A stretch of DNA of 64,000 nt from Quercus robur (taxonomy: Eukaryota > Streptophyta > Magnoliopsida > Fagales > Fagaceae). The position numbers and the translations under genes were made by a program. Shown piece after piece: positions 23,861 to 36,866 of this stretch. Below the pieces are notes generated by a model. That model made no database searches. It had not been told where the DNA came from and saw nothing but the letters and a program-made list of their open reading frames with translations. The DNA is taken from positions 29,713,210-29,777,209 of the forward strand of contig NC_065544.1 of NCBI RefSeq assembly GCF_932294415.1, given 5' to 3'. Every line of letters begins with the position of its first letter. Positions within the stretch are counted from its first letter, which is position 1.

Positions 23861-23990
23861 AAAGTCATGTAGTCGCATATATATCTTATCTTATAATCTT
23901 TAAGCAATCTCAACTAGGAATTCTCAAAGTCATGTAGTCGCATATATATCTTATCTTATAATCTTTAAGCAATTCTCAACTAGGAATTCC
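23861..23990. repeat. 65-bp tandem duplication upstream of gene A
   Basis: Two near-identical units, 23861-23925 and 23926-23990, each starting aaagtcatgtagtcgcat. Copies B (near 37281) and C (near 60302) have one unit. Confidence 0.9.
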
Positions 23991-24379
23991 GCTAATTAAG
24001 TTTGAAAAGTCAAGCAAGTTGATGTTTCGTTATTCTGAAAGGAAAATGATGTTATTTGTAGCCGTCACGTCGCTGATCAAGACCATGGAAATTAAGCAAA
24101 ACATCAGCCATTTCAGACATGGGTAATTATCGTAATGAAATTTATAAATTTATATTCTTACGGCCCATAAAATAAGATCCTTTTGAAAGTAATTACCTTG
24201 GCAATCTGACCTATGAACTCTCAAAATTTTCTATAATAATACTAGTATATTGAACTAAAATGTCTTATTCCCCCCGGACACAAAGGATAAAGAACTTTTC
24301 TATTTATTGTGTCCTAACTTGTCTAACTTTTTTTCAATTATCATGGCTGCTTTTCTTACCCCTAATACTAATAGACTTT

Positions 24380-27300
24380 CACAGTTACACACATTCATGT
24401 TATTTGTCTCAAGTAAAACCCAAGAAGGTAGATGAAGCTCTAGAAGATGCTGATTGGATAAATTCCATACATGAAGAACTTTATCAATTTGTTTGAAATG
24501 ATGTATGGGAATTGGTTCCTAGACCACAGGGAGTCAATGTGATTGGTACTAAATGGATTTTCAAGAACAAGTTTGATGAACATGGAATAGTTATAAGAAA
24601 TAAATCTAGACTTGTTGCTCAAGGATACACTCAAGTAAAAGGAGTAGACTTTGATGAGACTTTTGCACTTGTAATTAGACTTGAGTCTATCCGAATACCT
24701 TTGGCTATTGCATGTCACTTAAACTTCAAACTCTATCAGATTGATGTGAAGCGTGCATTTTTTAATGAAATGTTGCAAAAAAAAAGTATATGTAGAGTAG
24801 CCTAAAGGATTTGTGGATCCTCATAGACCTAATGATGTCTACAATTGAAGAGAGCACTGTATGGTTTTCAACAAGCTCCTCGAGCTTGGTATGATAGACT
24901 AACGTCTTATCTCACGAAGAATGAGTTTAAAAGAGGAAATGCTGATAATACTCTTTTCATTTGAATGGATAAGAAACATTTTGTTGTGGCTCAAGTCTAT
25001 GTGGATGATATTGTTTTTGGCTCTACTAATGATAATCTTGCTAAATCTTTTGCAGATGAAATGAAGAAAATGTTTGAGATGAGCTTGGTGGGTGAACTTA
25101 CCTACTTCTTGGGATTACAAGTGAAGCAAATCAACAAAGGAATCTACATCAACCAAGCTAAATATGCAAAAAATCTTCTAAAGAGATTTGGACTTGAAAA
25201 TGTTGCTCATGCTAGAACGCCAATGGCCACCAACACAAAATTAGGGATTGATCCATCAGGTCAGCTTGTTGACATTCCCTTATATAGAAGTATGATTGGT
25301 TGTTTGTCGTATCTAATTGCTAGTCATCCTGATATATCTTTTAGTGTTGGTGTGTGTGCTAGATTTCAAGCTAATCCTAAAATGTCACATTTAACTGTTG
25401 TTAAAAGAATAATTAAATATGTGAGTGGAACTAGTGACTTTGGTTTGTTCTATAGCCAAGGGTCTAATGTATCTCTTGCTGGATATTCTGATACTAATTG
25501 GGATGGAAATGCCAATTATAGGAAAAGCACTATTGGCGGGTGTTTTTATGTTGGAACTAACTTAGTTTCTTGGATGAGTAAGAAGCAAAACTCTATCTCT
25601 CTGTCTACTGCAGAAGCATAACATATTACTGTTGGAAGTTGTTACTCATAACTTCTTTGGATGAAAAAGCTTTTAGGTGATTATGGTTTATCACAGGGAG
25701 GAAACTATGGTTGTGTATTGTGATAACTCTAGTGCTATTTATATCTCTAAGAATCTTATACAACACTCTAGGACCAAATATATAGAGATAAGATATCACT
25801 TCATTAGGGATATTGTGAAAAGGAAAATTGTTGCTCTTGAGTATATCCCTATTGAACGACAGAATGCTAACATCTTTACTAAATCTCTTTATAAGAGCAA
25901 GTTTGAGTCTCTTTGTCAAGTGATTAGAGTTATCATATGTCCTTAGCCTTTTAGGATATCCTTGGTCCTCATGCTTTAACTCTTAATCCTTTTGACCAAA
26001 ATGTTTTTTATTAGGATTTTTTTTTTCCTTTGCATTACACTCGTGCATTTCATTCTAGGTTGTTTAGGATGTTTTAAGGGTTTTTTTTTTTTTTTAAATC
26101 AAAAAAAAAAAGTAAAAAACAAATTGTATTACACATCACTTAGTGTGTAATTGAGGTTGGCCAATGAAATTTTCATTTCATGACTATGTACCTTGTTTAG
26201 CTTTGATGAGCTATTTTTTGCACTTTGTTAGTTTGTGCTATGTAGTGCTTTATTGTATGAGTTGTTATAGTCTTTAAACAAATGTTCTTGATTTTGATGT
26301 CACATTCTTTCGATTGTAAGGACCAAAAAATCCTTAGAGAAAGGCATAAATAACCATTTCACCACTGTTACTCGCCAATCATGAATACTTGTGTGCAATT
26401 CATAAAAGCAGTACTCAGTAAAGTGTAACATGCTTTTACATGATTGCAAGCGTGTTTTCTAGGAGATGTGAGAGTTATATGATATAACTCTTTAGGTGAT
26501 AGTCACTTTCTAACCAATGTGATTGATGATGTAGAAAAATTTTTGGTTACTATCTACATATCACCTTTTAAGTGCTTTGTACACGTTCCAGTTGCACACA
26601 CTACACACAACTCTTTGCTAAGCATAGTACATATGATTGTGTGTTAACTAATATGGCCATTTTGAATTACTCATGTGCGATGTTTAATACATTTTTCTTG
26701 AATTGGGATGAATTTTAAGAGAAATTATATATATATATATGAGTGAATTCTTTTAAATCTTCTGGGATCATTTGTATGCATTTCATATCATGAAAATAGT
26801 TTTCATTATGTTTCTACATATTTTTTTTTTCCAAGGTTTTCAAAAATTCCAAATTTTTTTTGTTTTTGATCAATCGAAACTATTTCTTGACCAATCGAAA
26901 AAGCTCAATTTTTAGAACAAAACTCTCTGTCCACTTCAATTCCTCTTCAATTACTCTTCGATCAGTCGAATTCTCAAAAACCTTTCCCTAATATCTTTTT
27001 GATTCCTCCCAACCAATTGAAATTCAAAAATTTTGAATTCTTAAGGCTTGATAGATCAGTTTTGCTCTATTCTCTTTTTCTCTTTAATTCTTCTCGATCT
27101 CTCTTCTTAGGTCAATTTTTTTTGTCTTATTCCAAGTCAAAGCTTCAAAGGTTTTCTTCTTTGTCATTTGGTAAGACTCTTTTACCCTTTCTTTTTTATT
27201 ATTTTACATTTATACATGCATAATCATCAAAATTTTCAAAAATTTTGAACATTGGACTTTTAGGGTTTTTGATGATTCTAGTTGTTTTGATCAAATTTTT

Positions 27301-30300
27301 TTACTAGGTTTTTGTTCATGCATGATATAAACATGTTTCCTTAGCTTTAATTTCAAAAATTTTATGATTTGTGAAAATTTTCGAAATTAAGGTTTATGTA
27401 TTCTTGAGGAATTTGAGGTTTTTGTTCAATTAGGTAAAATTGTCTAAATTTGACCCTTGTTATTGTTTAATTGATTGCCAATAACATGTTTTATATGTGT
27501 TGTGATGCTCAATCAAAAAATTTTTTTTTAATTGGGGTTTTTGATTTACAAAAAAATTGGGTCAATTTTTCAAAATTGTGAGAAAATTGAACTTTTTAAT
27601 GCGTTAGTTCATGCATAACTTGTGTCTCTGCATCAAGCATCGTATAGTTTTTGAAGATTGCATATATATTTGTCTCATCTCTCTCTAGTGCAATCCGCCC
27701 TTGGTTTTGTGTTCTATTTTGTGTTTTTCCTTTCTTTAGATCTTAGTTATGGCTCCTAAGGTTGGTAGAAAGTTTAAAACCAAAGTCAAGAAAGTCTTTG
27801 AGTCCACCTCTGCTCTAGTGATTGAATTTGATCATATTAGGTTTCCTAATTTTAAGTATAGGTCTATTTGGGAAGAAAGACAAGAAAATCTAGATGAATT
27901 AGGTCCTTCTATTCATAGAAATCTACAGTCTAGGAATTTGTTGTCTTTGTGTTCTAATTTTGTTTGTCCCCCTGCTACTTTGTTTAGAGAATTCTATGCG
28001 AATCTCTTTATTCATTTTCATGATTCAGGTGGTCATTACTTGACTACTTGGATTAGAGGTGAAGAATTTCAGATTACTAAGAAAGTAGTATCTGATGTTC
28101 TTAATGTGCCTCTTGTTCGTAGACCTACCTTTCCATGCTCTTAATCTACAGTCTAGGAATTTGTTGTCTTTGTGTTCTAATTTTTTTCATCCCCCTGCTG
28201 CTTTGATTAGAGAATTCTATGCGAATCTCTCTATTCATTCTGATGATTCAGGTGGTCATTACTTGACTACTTGGATTAGAGGTGAAGAATTTCAAATTAC
28301 GAAGAAAGTAGTATCTGATGCTCTTAATGTACCGCTTGTTCGTAGAACTACCTTTCCATGCTCTTAATCTACAGTCTAGGAATTGGTTGTCTTTGTGTTA
28401 TAATTTTGTTCGTCCCCCTGCTGCTTTGATTAGAGAATTCTATGCAAATCTCTCTATTTATTATAATGATTCAAGTGGTCATTATTTGACTACTTGGATT
28501 AGAGGTGAAGAATTTTAGATTACTAAGAAAGTAGTATTTGATGCTCTTAATGTACCTCATGTTCATAGACCTACCTTTCCATACACTGAGTCTCCTCCCG
28601 TTGATGATGTGATGATCCTTCTATGTGGAATATCAGTTACTGGGGGATCTAACCCAAGAATTAACTCAAGTGAGTTCACTAAGCTTAATTACATCTTCTT
28701 TAGGATAGCTTGTCATTACATTTTTCCTATCTCTCATATCCATACTATTCCTATAGAAAGGTGTGTCTTTTTGTATGCTCTTATTACTGATGGCTCCATT
28801 TGTTTTCCTTCTCTTTTCATTCAAACCATTGTTGAGACATGTAGGAGTACATCTATGATGCATCATTTGTTCTTTCTAGTTTTCTCTATAGGGTCTTAAA
28901 CTATCTAGAGTTAGAAAACTTTCCTCCTCTAGAGTTGGTCTATATCACTGCCCCTATAGGAGCCACCTTTCTCAAACAACGGTATGCACAAAGGAAGCCT
29001 GTTGAACCAAGTGTTAGTACATCAAAGAGACCTCGTGTAGATGTTGTTGTTGCTACTGGAGATATGTTTGTTGAGGAGATTCACATTGATCCTACTACAG
29101 CTATGGATCTTGACACTACTGATGCTGAGCCTACTGTTCCTCCTCCTCTCTCACTTCGTGCCATGATGGAGACATTTATGATGACTCAAGCAGCTCATGG
29201 ACAGCTTCTTGATAAGCTTCTTACAGAGGTTGCTACTTTGAGGGCTGATTTTTCTGAGTCTAGGAGTGCTTTTCCACCTCCTACACCCTCTAATTCTTGA
29301 TGATTACCTTTGACGATACGTAACAAAAAGGGGGAGTAGAGTTTAAGAGCTCTTGTACTTATTGTACTTAAGAGGAGAGTTTTGTAGCTAGGGGGAGAGT
29401 AGATGATGATGTTTTTTTAATTTTTTTTTTTTATCTCTTGTTCTTGTTTTACGAACATGATGTTATTGATTTATTGATACTATGATGGTTTATTGATGAT
29501 GTTATTCATTTGATATCTGTCTACTATTTATGTTTTGTGAATTCAAATTTAGTTTTTAGTTTTGGATTTATACTGAATTTTCTACACATGCATTTATGGT
29601 TTATTTTCAGTATTTCAAGAATTTACAGGATAATCCTTTCATCAACTGCTGTCTATTTTTGCAATTGATAGTTTGAAGATTGTGATAGAATTGTATTAGG
29701 GAAACACTTTGTAAAATTGGGTTAATTCTTGAGTTAAGCAATTCATGTGTATGTGTGTTTTGTCACGGATTGCCAAAGGGGAAGATTGTTAGGTTCTAAT
29801 GATTTAGGATTAAATTTTTAGATTCCTATTTTGCGTATATTGGCAAACCGAAAACAAAAACATGTCTAGATTTAGTGTTAGACATTACTCAAGATTGTAC
29901 AAATTAAGATTCAAGAACATTCAAGGTGTAAAAAGGAGAGTTTAAGTTCAGTGAAGCTCGATTGATTGAAAATTAGATCCGACCAATCAAAAATTGTAGT
30001 AAATCAAATTCTACAGAATTTAAATCAGGCCCAATCCGTCGAAAACGTTTAGGGTTTCAGTCCAACACTTCTAAGTATAAAAGGAAAATCCTAACTATGT
30101 TTTGGAGACTCTTGGAAGACTTTTGAGTTACTCCTGTGAGATTTGTGAGGTTCTGTAACCTTCTAACTCTACAAGTGTCTACCGGAACAAGATTTACAAT
30201 CAAGTGTTGGTGGAATCTAGTTGCTACTACAAGATCAACAACTAATGATCTGAAACCATTGAGTGGGATCTCAAAGTCATAAGTGTGGGAGCTTGTGTTC

Positions 30301-30520
30301 TGTAAATCCAAAAGAGAAGAGTTCGTGGAGTCGAAGCTGCAAGTGGTCGTATTAGTAAGTTCTACTAGATGTAGCATCAGATTTAGGGTTAAATTTTTTT
30401 AAAACTTCAATTCTTTCTAGTGGATTTGTTTACCTTGAGGATAGTTAAGTCAAATCCTCCCCAGATTTTTACCTTCAAACGGTTTGTTTCATTGGTTTTT
30501 CTGGATAATCATATCGTTGT
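24380..30520 (+). mobile_element. SIRE-like Copia element, broken
   Basis: The recognisable part begins in the reverse transcriptase region (about 24415; GTKWIFKNKFDEHG, KSRLVAQGYTQVKGVDF, YVDDIVFG) and goes on through RNase H (SLAGYSDTNWDGN, to about 25946). A 1.8-kb spacer follows, then an extra frame starting MAPKVGRKFKTKVKK (27749-29300), of the 'putative plant transposon protein' type carried after pol by SIRE/Maximus-like elements. A purine tract (ccaaaggggaagat) at about 29774-29787 precedes the 3' LTR from 29788, which is recognisable to about 30520. No 5' LTR, gag or integrase is seen. It has several breaks. Inserted or left between glucanase copies A and B. Confidence 0.85.
27921..28589 (+). 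repeat. three tandem 223-bp copies inside the Copia extra frame
   Basis: Units start at 27921, 28144 and 28367 with atctacagtctaggaatt and are about 95 percent alike. Each codes a version of RNLLSLCSNF, REFYANL and GGHYLTTWIRGEEF. Confidence 0.92.
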
Positions 30521-31604
30521 CTTAAAATATGTAACGGGTGAATTAATTAAGAATTTAATAAATTTAGTATAAATTTAGTTATGTTTTAAGGAAAATACGT
30601 AACGGGTGAATTAAGGTGTTGATATTTAATTTGTTATTTCATGCACTTACTAATTAGCCATAAAAAAGTATTTAGTGTCTGATGTTATTATAACTTCAAA
30701 TGATTTTTTTTTTTCCATTGTAAATTCAATGTATAGATTATATATGTGTTGAGGGTTCCTTTTACGTTTCCTATACCTTAAACACATGTCATGATGTTAT
30801 TAGACAATGTTTAGTCTACGTTTTTTCTAAGAAGGAAGGTGGGGCTGATCCTTCCGTGGAATGGACTCCAAGATTCCATTTTGCTGCGGTTAGTTTGTGC
30901 GCAAACATTGAGTCCAAAGCCTAGGAGATGACACTGCAAACTGGGCTTATTCTATTGTAGAAATACTTTTCTACAATGCGAATGACTACTCTTCCTTTTC
31001 TACTGCAGAAATACTTTTCTACTTCCTGCCCATAAACAAATCTAAAACCCAAAGAAAATACCTATCAAGTAAATGTTAGTTTACATGGGTTAGCATATTC
31101 TCAAGTACATATACATACATATATGCGTATATATATTTATATGTGTTAACACACACACATATATATGGCAGAATAATAATTAGTTCGTTTTAAAAGAAAA
31201 ACACATAATAACAAAGAAATAAGAAAGCTTCAGGAAAAAGGGTTAGCTAGCATAATAGCTAACACGGTAAATATGATAAAAAAAAAAATTTATACAAATT
31301 TGAATAAATATATAAAATTTTAATTAAACTATACCGTGCATCGCATGGGTTAGCAACTATACAACAAAATATGAAACTCACATTAGTAGTTGGTCATAGA
31401 AGTTTGTTTTTTTGGTTGATTTATATTATTTTTGTGGGGAGTTTATTATTGAAATGCAACTTCATAAACATTTGCATTAAAAGACAATTTGTGTTCCAAT
31501 ATTTATGGGACAATATAGTATTTTCCAGCTAAAATATAATGAAATGGAGATTTAAAATAATCTCTTAAACTACCCTAATAGAATATGCAATAACTCATAT
31601 TTAA
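30521..31604. other. no gene seen
   Basis: AT-rich. Contains a direct repeat of a phrase with acgggtgaatta (near 30535 and 30602), a twice-used phrase ctgcagaaatacttttctac/tgtagaaatacttttctac (about 30955-31025), and near 31335 the phrase gtgcatcgcatgggttagcaac, which returns near 33628 as a variant and is probably the end of another small repeat family. Confidence 0.4.
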
Positions 31605-33608
31605 GGACAAAGTTTAACTACAAAATTGGTTGTAACTTAAGGCTACAAATTCACTCAATAAAATAAATATTACAACATATTTTGAAAATCTAACCATTGA
31701 ATTGTATGTTTTTTACGCTCTTAATATACATGTTAAATTTTGTATCAATCGGATATTATTTACTATATGATCTATAAGCTTATATTTTGTGCATAATTTT
31801 AAATTATAAAAACTTGCGGCTTCGAAGAAAGAAGGTGGAATGGGATTTCAGGATTTGAGAGCTTTTAATCTAGCTATGTTGGTCAAGCAAGGTTGAAAGA
31901 TGGTCCAAGGTAATGATTCATTGCTCTACAAATGTTTTAAAGCAATGTACTTTCCAAGATCAAATTTCTTAGAGGCTAAAGAATCACCTAATTGCTCGTA
32001 TGTGTGGAGAAGTTTGATGGCTGCAATGCCTATTCTTCAATCCGGCCATTGTTGGAGGGTTGGTAATGGAGTCTCAATCAATGCCTTGAAGGATAAGTGG
32101 CTCCCAAATTTTCCCACAAACAAGGTCCTAAATCCGATCCAAGATAATTGGGGTGAGTTGATGGTGTGTGAGTTGATCAATCCGAAGCTGAATGTATGGA
32201 GATATGAGGATATTCGGACCATATTTCACAGAGACGAAGTTGATGCAATCTATCAAATTCCATTGAGCAGAAGATATGTAGCTGATACGATTGTTTGGCT
32301 GCATAATTCACGGGGTGTGTTTACTGTCAAATCTGCTTATCATGTGGCAAGAAGAATCCTTACTGAGGCAGCTCGAGTTGGAACTTCTAGGGGCTATGCT
32401 GCAAAGCAGGTCTGGGCTGCAATTTGGAAGTTACGGATCCCTAATAAAATCAAAGTCTTTGCATGGCGAGCCTGCCATGAAATCTTACCAACTGCTGTGA
32501 ATTTGACTAGAAGAAGAGTAATTTATGAAGATAAATGCTCAGTGTGCACCACAGAATCGGAATCTACCATTCATGCTTTGTGGGATTGTGCAGTGGCTCA
32601 AGATATTTGGGTTGGAAGTCTCCGTAAGCTACAGAAATTCAAGCATGGTCAATCCGATATATTGCAACTGATGGAGGAACTTTTGGAGCGGTTGAATTTA
32701 GAAGAAATTGAGCTGTTCTGGACTCAAGCATGGCTGATCTAGAATCAGCGAAATTCTTTGCTGCATGGAGGGAAAATGAAGAATCCACCTTGTTTGAACA
32801 AAAGAGCAGAGGAGTGCATTGAAGAATTTAAACGTGCTCAAACCAAGCTAACTGTTCAGCCAAGGCAACAACCGAATAGAGAGGTATGGCAACCACCACC
32901 ATCAAAGGCGTACAAACTCAACTTTGATGCAGCATTATTTTCGAACTTAGGCAGAATAGGGATTGGAGCAGTTATTCGAAATGAAAAGGGAGAGGTAATG
33001 GCTACTATGACTGCTTGTGGACCGACTGTACACACCAGTGAAGAAGCAGAGTTACTTGCTTGCCGGAGAGCCTTGGAATTTGCTGTGGATGCCGGTTTTT
33101 ATAGGTTGATCATTGAGGGTGATAATAGTAATGTTACTCACGCTATTTCTTCTTTTGCAAAAAATAATTCGCTTTTTGGTAACGTTGTGGATGATATTCG
33201 CCATTTGATAAGGGGATTGCATTGGTCTGCTATTTGTTGTATTAGGAGGGGTGAGAATAGGGTAGCACATGTTTTGGCTCAACATGCTAGAGTTACACTG
33301 GATGAGGATTTGTATTGGATGGAGGATTCTCCCCCACCAGCCATGGATGCTTTGTATCATGATATATTATCCATTTAAATGAATGAATATCCCCCTTTCA
33401 AAAAAAATTATAAAAACTTCCAATTAAAAAAAAATTTATTAATGCCATAGGTATTGATCTTTAATTTTCTTAAAATTTTGCAAGCATAGAAGATATAAAA
33501 AGAAGATGTAATTTAATAGTAGATTTTTCAAAATTCACCTCTAATAAAAAGATATTAAGTTTGTTTGTAGCTTAAGATTACAACTAATTTTGTAATTAAA
33601 CTTTGTCC
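31605..33608. repeat. Mutator-like MITE split by a LINE
   Basis: Terminal inverted repeats of about 40 bp: the left starts ggacaaagtttaactacaaa (31605), the right ends attaaactttgtcc (33608), with the same inner order (ttgtaacttaag / cttaagattacaa). A 9-bp target duplication catatttaa flanks it (31596-31604 and 33609-33617), the length typical of Mutator-like elements. Without the inserted LINE the element is about 400 bp and has no coding capacity. Confidence 0.85.
31816..33404 (+). mobile_element. 5'-truncated L1-type LINE
   Basis: Holds the last part of ORF2: GGMGFQDLRAFNLAML, then zf-RVT (WKLRIPNKIKVFAWRAC) and RNase H (KLNFDAALFSNLG, EAELLACRRALEFA, DNSNVTHAI), ending in DSPPPAMDALYHDILSI with a stop at 33376-33378 and a short A tail. 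A perfect 15-bp target duplication aaattataaaaactt lies at 31801-31815 and 33405-33419. Two in-frame stops are seen, both at codons that are Trp in relatives (near 31895, QG-W-KMV; near 32740, the W before NQRN). Otherwise the frame is open. A young insertion into the MITE. Confidence 0.92.
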
Positions 33609-33617
33609 CATATTTAA

Positions 33618-35121
33618 TAGCTTTCTCATGCATCGCACGGGTTGGCGACTAGTTATATATAATCATGCTCCTGAAAAGAAAAATAAACAATTATACCGTG
33701 GATAAAATTATTGAAATTTAGTAATATAAGAAAACGTTAATATGTTTAAAATGATTTTCAAGGTATTTTTTTATATGGTAAACAGAGAAGTACTATTAAA
33801 ATACGCAAAATTTACTAACTATAGTACATTTATAAATAAAAGAATGTCTTAATCGCACTAGAGTACTAAAATTTGAATAAATTATATAGAAAACTTGTAT
33901 GGAATAAATTTGAAACGTAGAATACTCAATTGAACGAAAGTAAAGTTAAAATACTGAAATGAATTTCAGTCAAACTTAGAGGACCCCCGCCCAATTATTT
34001 ATTTATTTATTATATATTTCATTTTTATAGTTAGACCCCCTTCCAAAACCTTAGCCCCCCTCCTCCCCAATTAGCCTAGCTAGCCTAGCCCAACTAGCAA
34101 CTATCCAACCCAAAAAAGTAATAAAAATAATAAAACATTCACAATGGTGATTGTATTTTAGTTATAAAAATAAATAAATGAACTATTTTACCACTAAAGA
34201 ACCAAAAAACCGTGTGTTATTGGAGAAGGTAAAGCTAAATTTTTTGTAACTACAGTAAACTAGTATAAATATCAGTTGACTGTAACAAGTTGATAAAAAT
34301 AAAATACAATATTTTACTAAAATTATCTTTCTTGCTTCAATTAAAAAACTCAAATTCTCTCTCTTTCTTTATTATTTTAAGGAGTTGTTATATTATTTTA
34401 ACTAAAATGGTAAAAAAATATAACATTTGATGTTGAGTGTATTGTAAAGTGAGGTGGTAAAATAGAAAAAAAAAAATTTGAAATGCTAAAATTTTTTTAA
34501 CACCACTATTGTGAATACTCTAACTTAAAAAATAAATAAATAAAGAAAAAAAAAATCCTAGCTAGCAATAGTATTAAAAAAAAAACTTTTTCTTTTTTGT
34601 TATTTTTATTGGTAGATGATTACATTTTAATGTATTAAGAAATAACAATTTTTCATATTTGTCATTTGTTAATACTATATTGATTTTTTTTTTTCCTTAT
34701 AACTTGAAATCCTAAGCCATTCCCTACATGAAACTCTAGACCTTATAATTTTATTTTTTTTAAATCTTTTCATTCTTTTCTAATATTGTTACCAAAGACA
34801 TTGTCAAAGATCAACTTCTATTCAATTATCCCTCATTTTAAATCCACATATACATTATTAAAGATAATGTATATATAATCATCATAAACAATTTTTCCCC
34901 ATTTCATACTCTATTCAAGTTATATATTAAAATTAAGTTTAAAACCAAATCCTTCTCTTAGAATAATTCTATCCAACCCATCAAAAAAACAAAATAATAA
35001 TTTTATGCTTCCCTTAGAATAATTCTATCCATCCCATCTAAACGCAACATTAAAGATACTTGAAAGCATAAAGACCGGGAAAATTGAATGTTTGACATTG
35101 TAAAGAAATGTCATGAGTTAG
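33618..35121. other. no gene; AT-rich with one MITE
   Basis: Low-complexity AT-rich sequence. The only structured part is the MITE at 34134-34522. Nothing else could be supported. Confidence 0.45.
34134..34522. repeat. MITE with CATTCACAATGGTG-type ends
   Basis: The left end cattcacaatggtgattg is matched in inverted form by caccactattgtgaatac at the right. The interior has no coding capacity. End style resembles hAT-type MITEs; the class is tentative. Confidence 0.65.
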
Positions 35122-35452
35122 GAGAACCGATAACTAGCTACTAGACCAATATTTTGGGAGTTGTACTTCTTCTTAGTCGGTGGGTGCATATTGTTTTGAC
35201 TCTATGTCTATTTTACCAATATGCATAACGTAAAGAGACTTAATTCACGCTCTATAGGGAGAAAATTTAGATTCAAATTCTCACGATTCAACTTGTTGAA
35301 GAAGAAAAAAGGCATAATAGAAGCAAGCAACTTATGATTTTTTTTCATCCATTTTTCCAAACAATATTTAGGAAACTTATTCATTAAAGGGGGTACATGG
35401 CTCATGGCACACTTATTTAAATTAAACGAATATGCATGGCTAACCACACTAT

Positions 35453-36773
35453 CTAACCGAAACTAATTTGGTACTTGGGCTGTTTATTAGGAGAAAAGAC
35501 ACCAAAATGTTTCTCAATTTCTGATCCACCCTTGAGGTTTTCATCAAACATGGCAAACAAATAAGTTTCTATTGCTTGTCCAGATTTCTTCGGAGTCCCA
35601 CCCTTCACGTGATTAATCAAATTCTTGTAGTAAGTGCCTGCATTATCTACGGTAGCTGCAGTACCACCTTCAGATGGCCAACCACTCTCTGATACTACGA
35701 TTTGTAGATTAGGTGCACCAGCTTTCTCAAGAGCAGAAAAGAGTGAATCCAACAATGCATCAAAAAGATTTTGGTATTGAAGACTACCATCTGTTACCAC
35801 AACCCCTGGTGAAGTAAATAAGGCATATGGAAGGCTTATGTCTTGAGGGTTATTGGTATAGCTAAAGTAAGGGTAAACATTGGCTAAAAGTGGTGCCCCA
35901 TTACTGACTAGGAAGTTGATGATTGGGCTTATATATGAATTTGCAGCATCACTAAATGAACCCGCTGATGGAGGGTAAGAATTTCCCAACAAAGTTGTAT
36001 CTATAGCTGTTGAAACCTTAATCTGATCTTGTAAATTGGCAGCTACAATTGCATTATGAATGTTTTGCATGGCAGGTAGAACAAACTGGGCTTCAGCATC
36101 ACCAGGATGTACTTCATTCCCAACAGCAATGTATTTGAATTTGACATCCGGGTAGTTTCTTATGTTGTTCTGGACCCAATTTGTTGCAGCCGTAGCATCA
36201 GTGAGGGCTTGAAGATTGTTGTTAAGGATGCCAATGATGAGTTCTATGTTTGATCCTTTGAGAGCGTTGAGAGTTGTTTGATCTGGGTCATATATCCTCA
36301 TCCTCCCAATGCCATTGCTTTTATACAGATCAACAACTTCTCCATCAGCCGGTAGATTGTTTCCATTTTTTCCATAACATACACCAACAGATTGTGCACC
36401 TGCATCAAAGTTGTGACAGATTTTGATAAGTAATAGCTTATGTAAACATTGGAAAAGGACTGGAGAAAAGAACTAATTTCGGGTTCTTTTAATCTTTGTG
36501 CTCCTATCATCATGTGGTGAGAGAAAGATTTTGAAAAACAAAGTTTTGAATGATATAGTAACCCATTTGATCTAATGTGAAAGAGATGTGATACCAAAGA
36601 ATATATAGAGCTTCTCCGGATCCTCACAGTTCTAAAAACCAAGACAATACTCAACATCAAAAGATTAGACCATGCTATGCATGCTGTATAAATGCACAGG
36701 AAGAGAGACCATATATACCTGTTAATTCTAGCCCAGCTATCAAAAAACCAATTAGCAGCAACATTGGAGCCAT
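35453..36773 (-). CDS. beta-1,3-glucanase B (GH17, PR-2), 333 aa
   Basis: Intact two-exon gene. Exon 1 is 36719-36773, with the same 19-residue signal peptide as A ([19 protein letters not shown]); exon 2 is 35453-36399. The 319-nt intron has donor ACAG|gtatat and acceptor tgcag|GTGCAC. The protein differs from A at only three places: Thr for Ile in DQT-T-LNAL, no Ser in NYPDV, and Ser for Gly in YPYFSYTNN. Both catalytic Glu residues (AVGNEV and VSESGWPS) are kept. Same function as A is expected; the near identity means transcripts of A and B will be hard to tell apart. A TATA box lies at 36859-36866. Confidence 0.94.
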
Positions 36774-36858
36774 GGGGAAAAGAAGATGAAAAACTAACTC
36801 TTAATGCTTAAAACAGATTTCTCTACTATTGCTATCTCTATAACCTATCCCTTCATTT

Positions 36859-36866
36859 ATTTATAG
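36859..36866 (-). promoter_or_regulatory. TATA box of glucanase B
   Basis: TATAAATA on the minus strand, 86 bp upstream of the start codon, matching A and C. Confidence 0.7.

Larger units (their letters stand above)
21643..24150. repeat. segmental duplication block, copy A
   Basis: Colinear with 35122-37470 (copy B) and, more loosely, with 58150-60850 (copy C), including several hundred bases on both sides of the glucanase gene. The left edge with B is at gagaaccgatagctagc. Confidence 0.85.

Noticed and set aside
36298-36660. Separate small protein upstream of glucanase B (and 59271-59573 at C)
   Set aside because: It is the shifted frame over the start of exon 2 and the intron.
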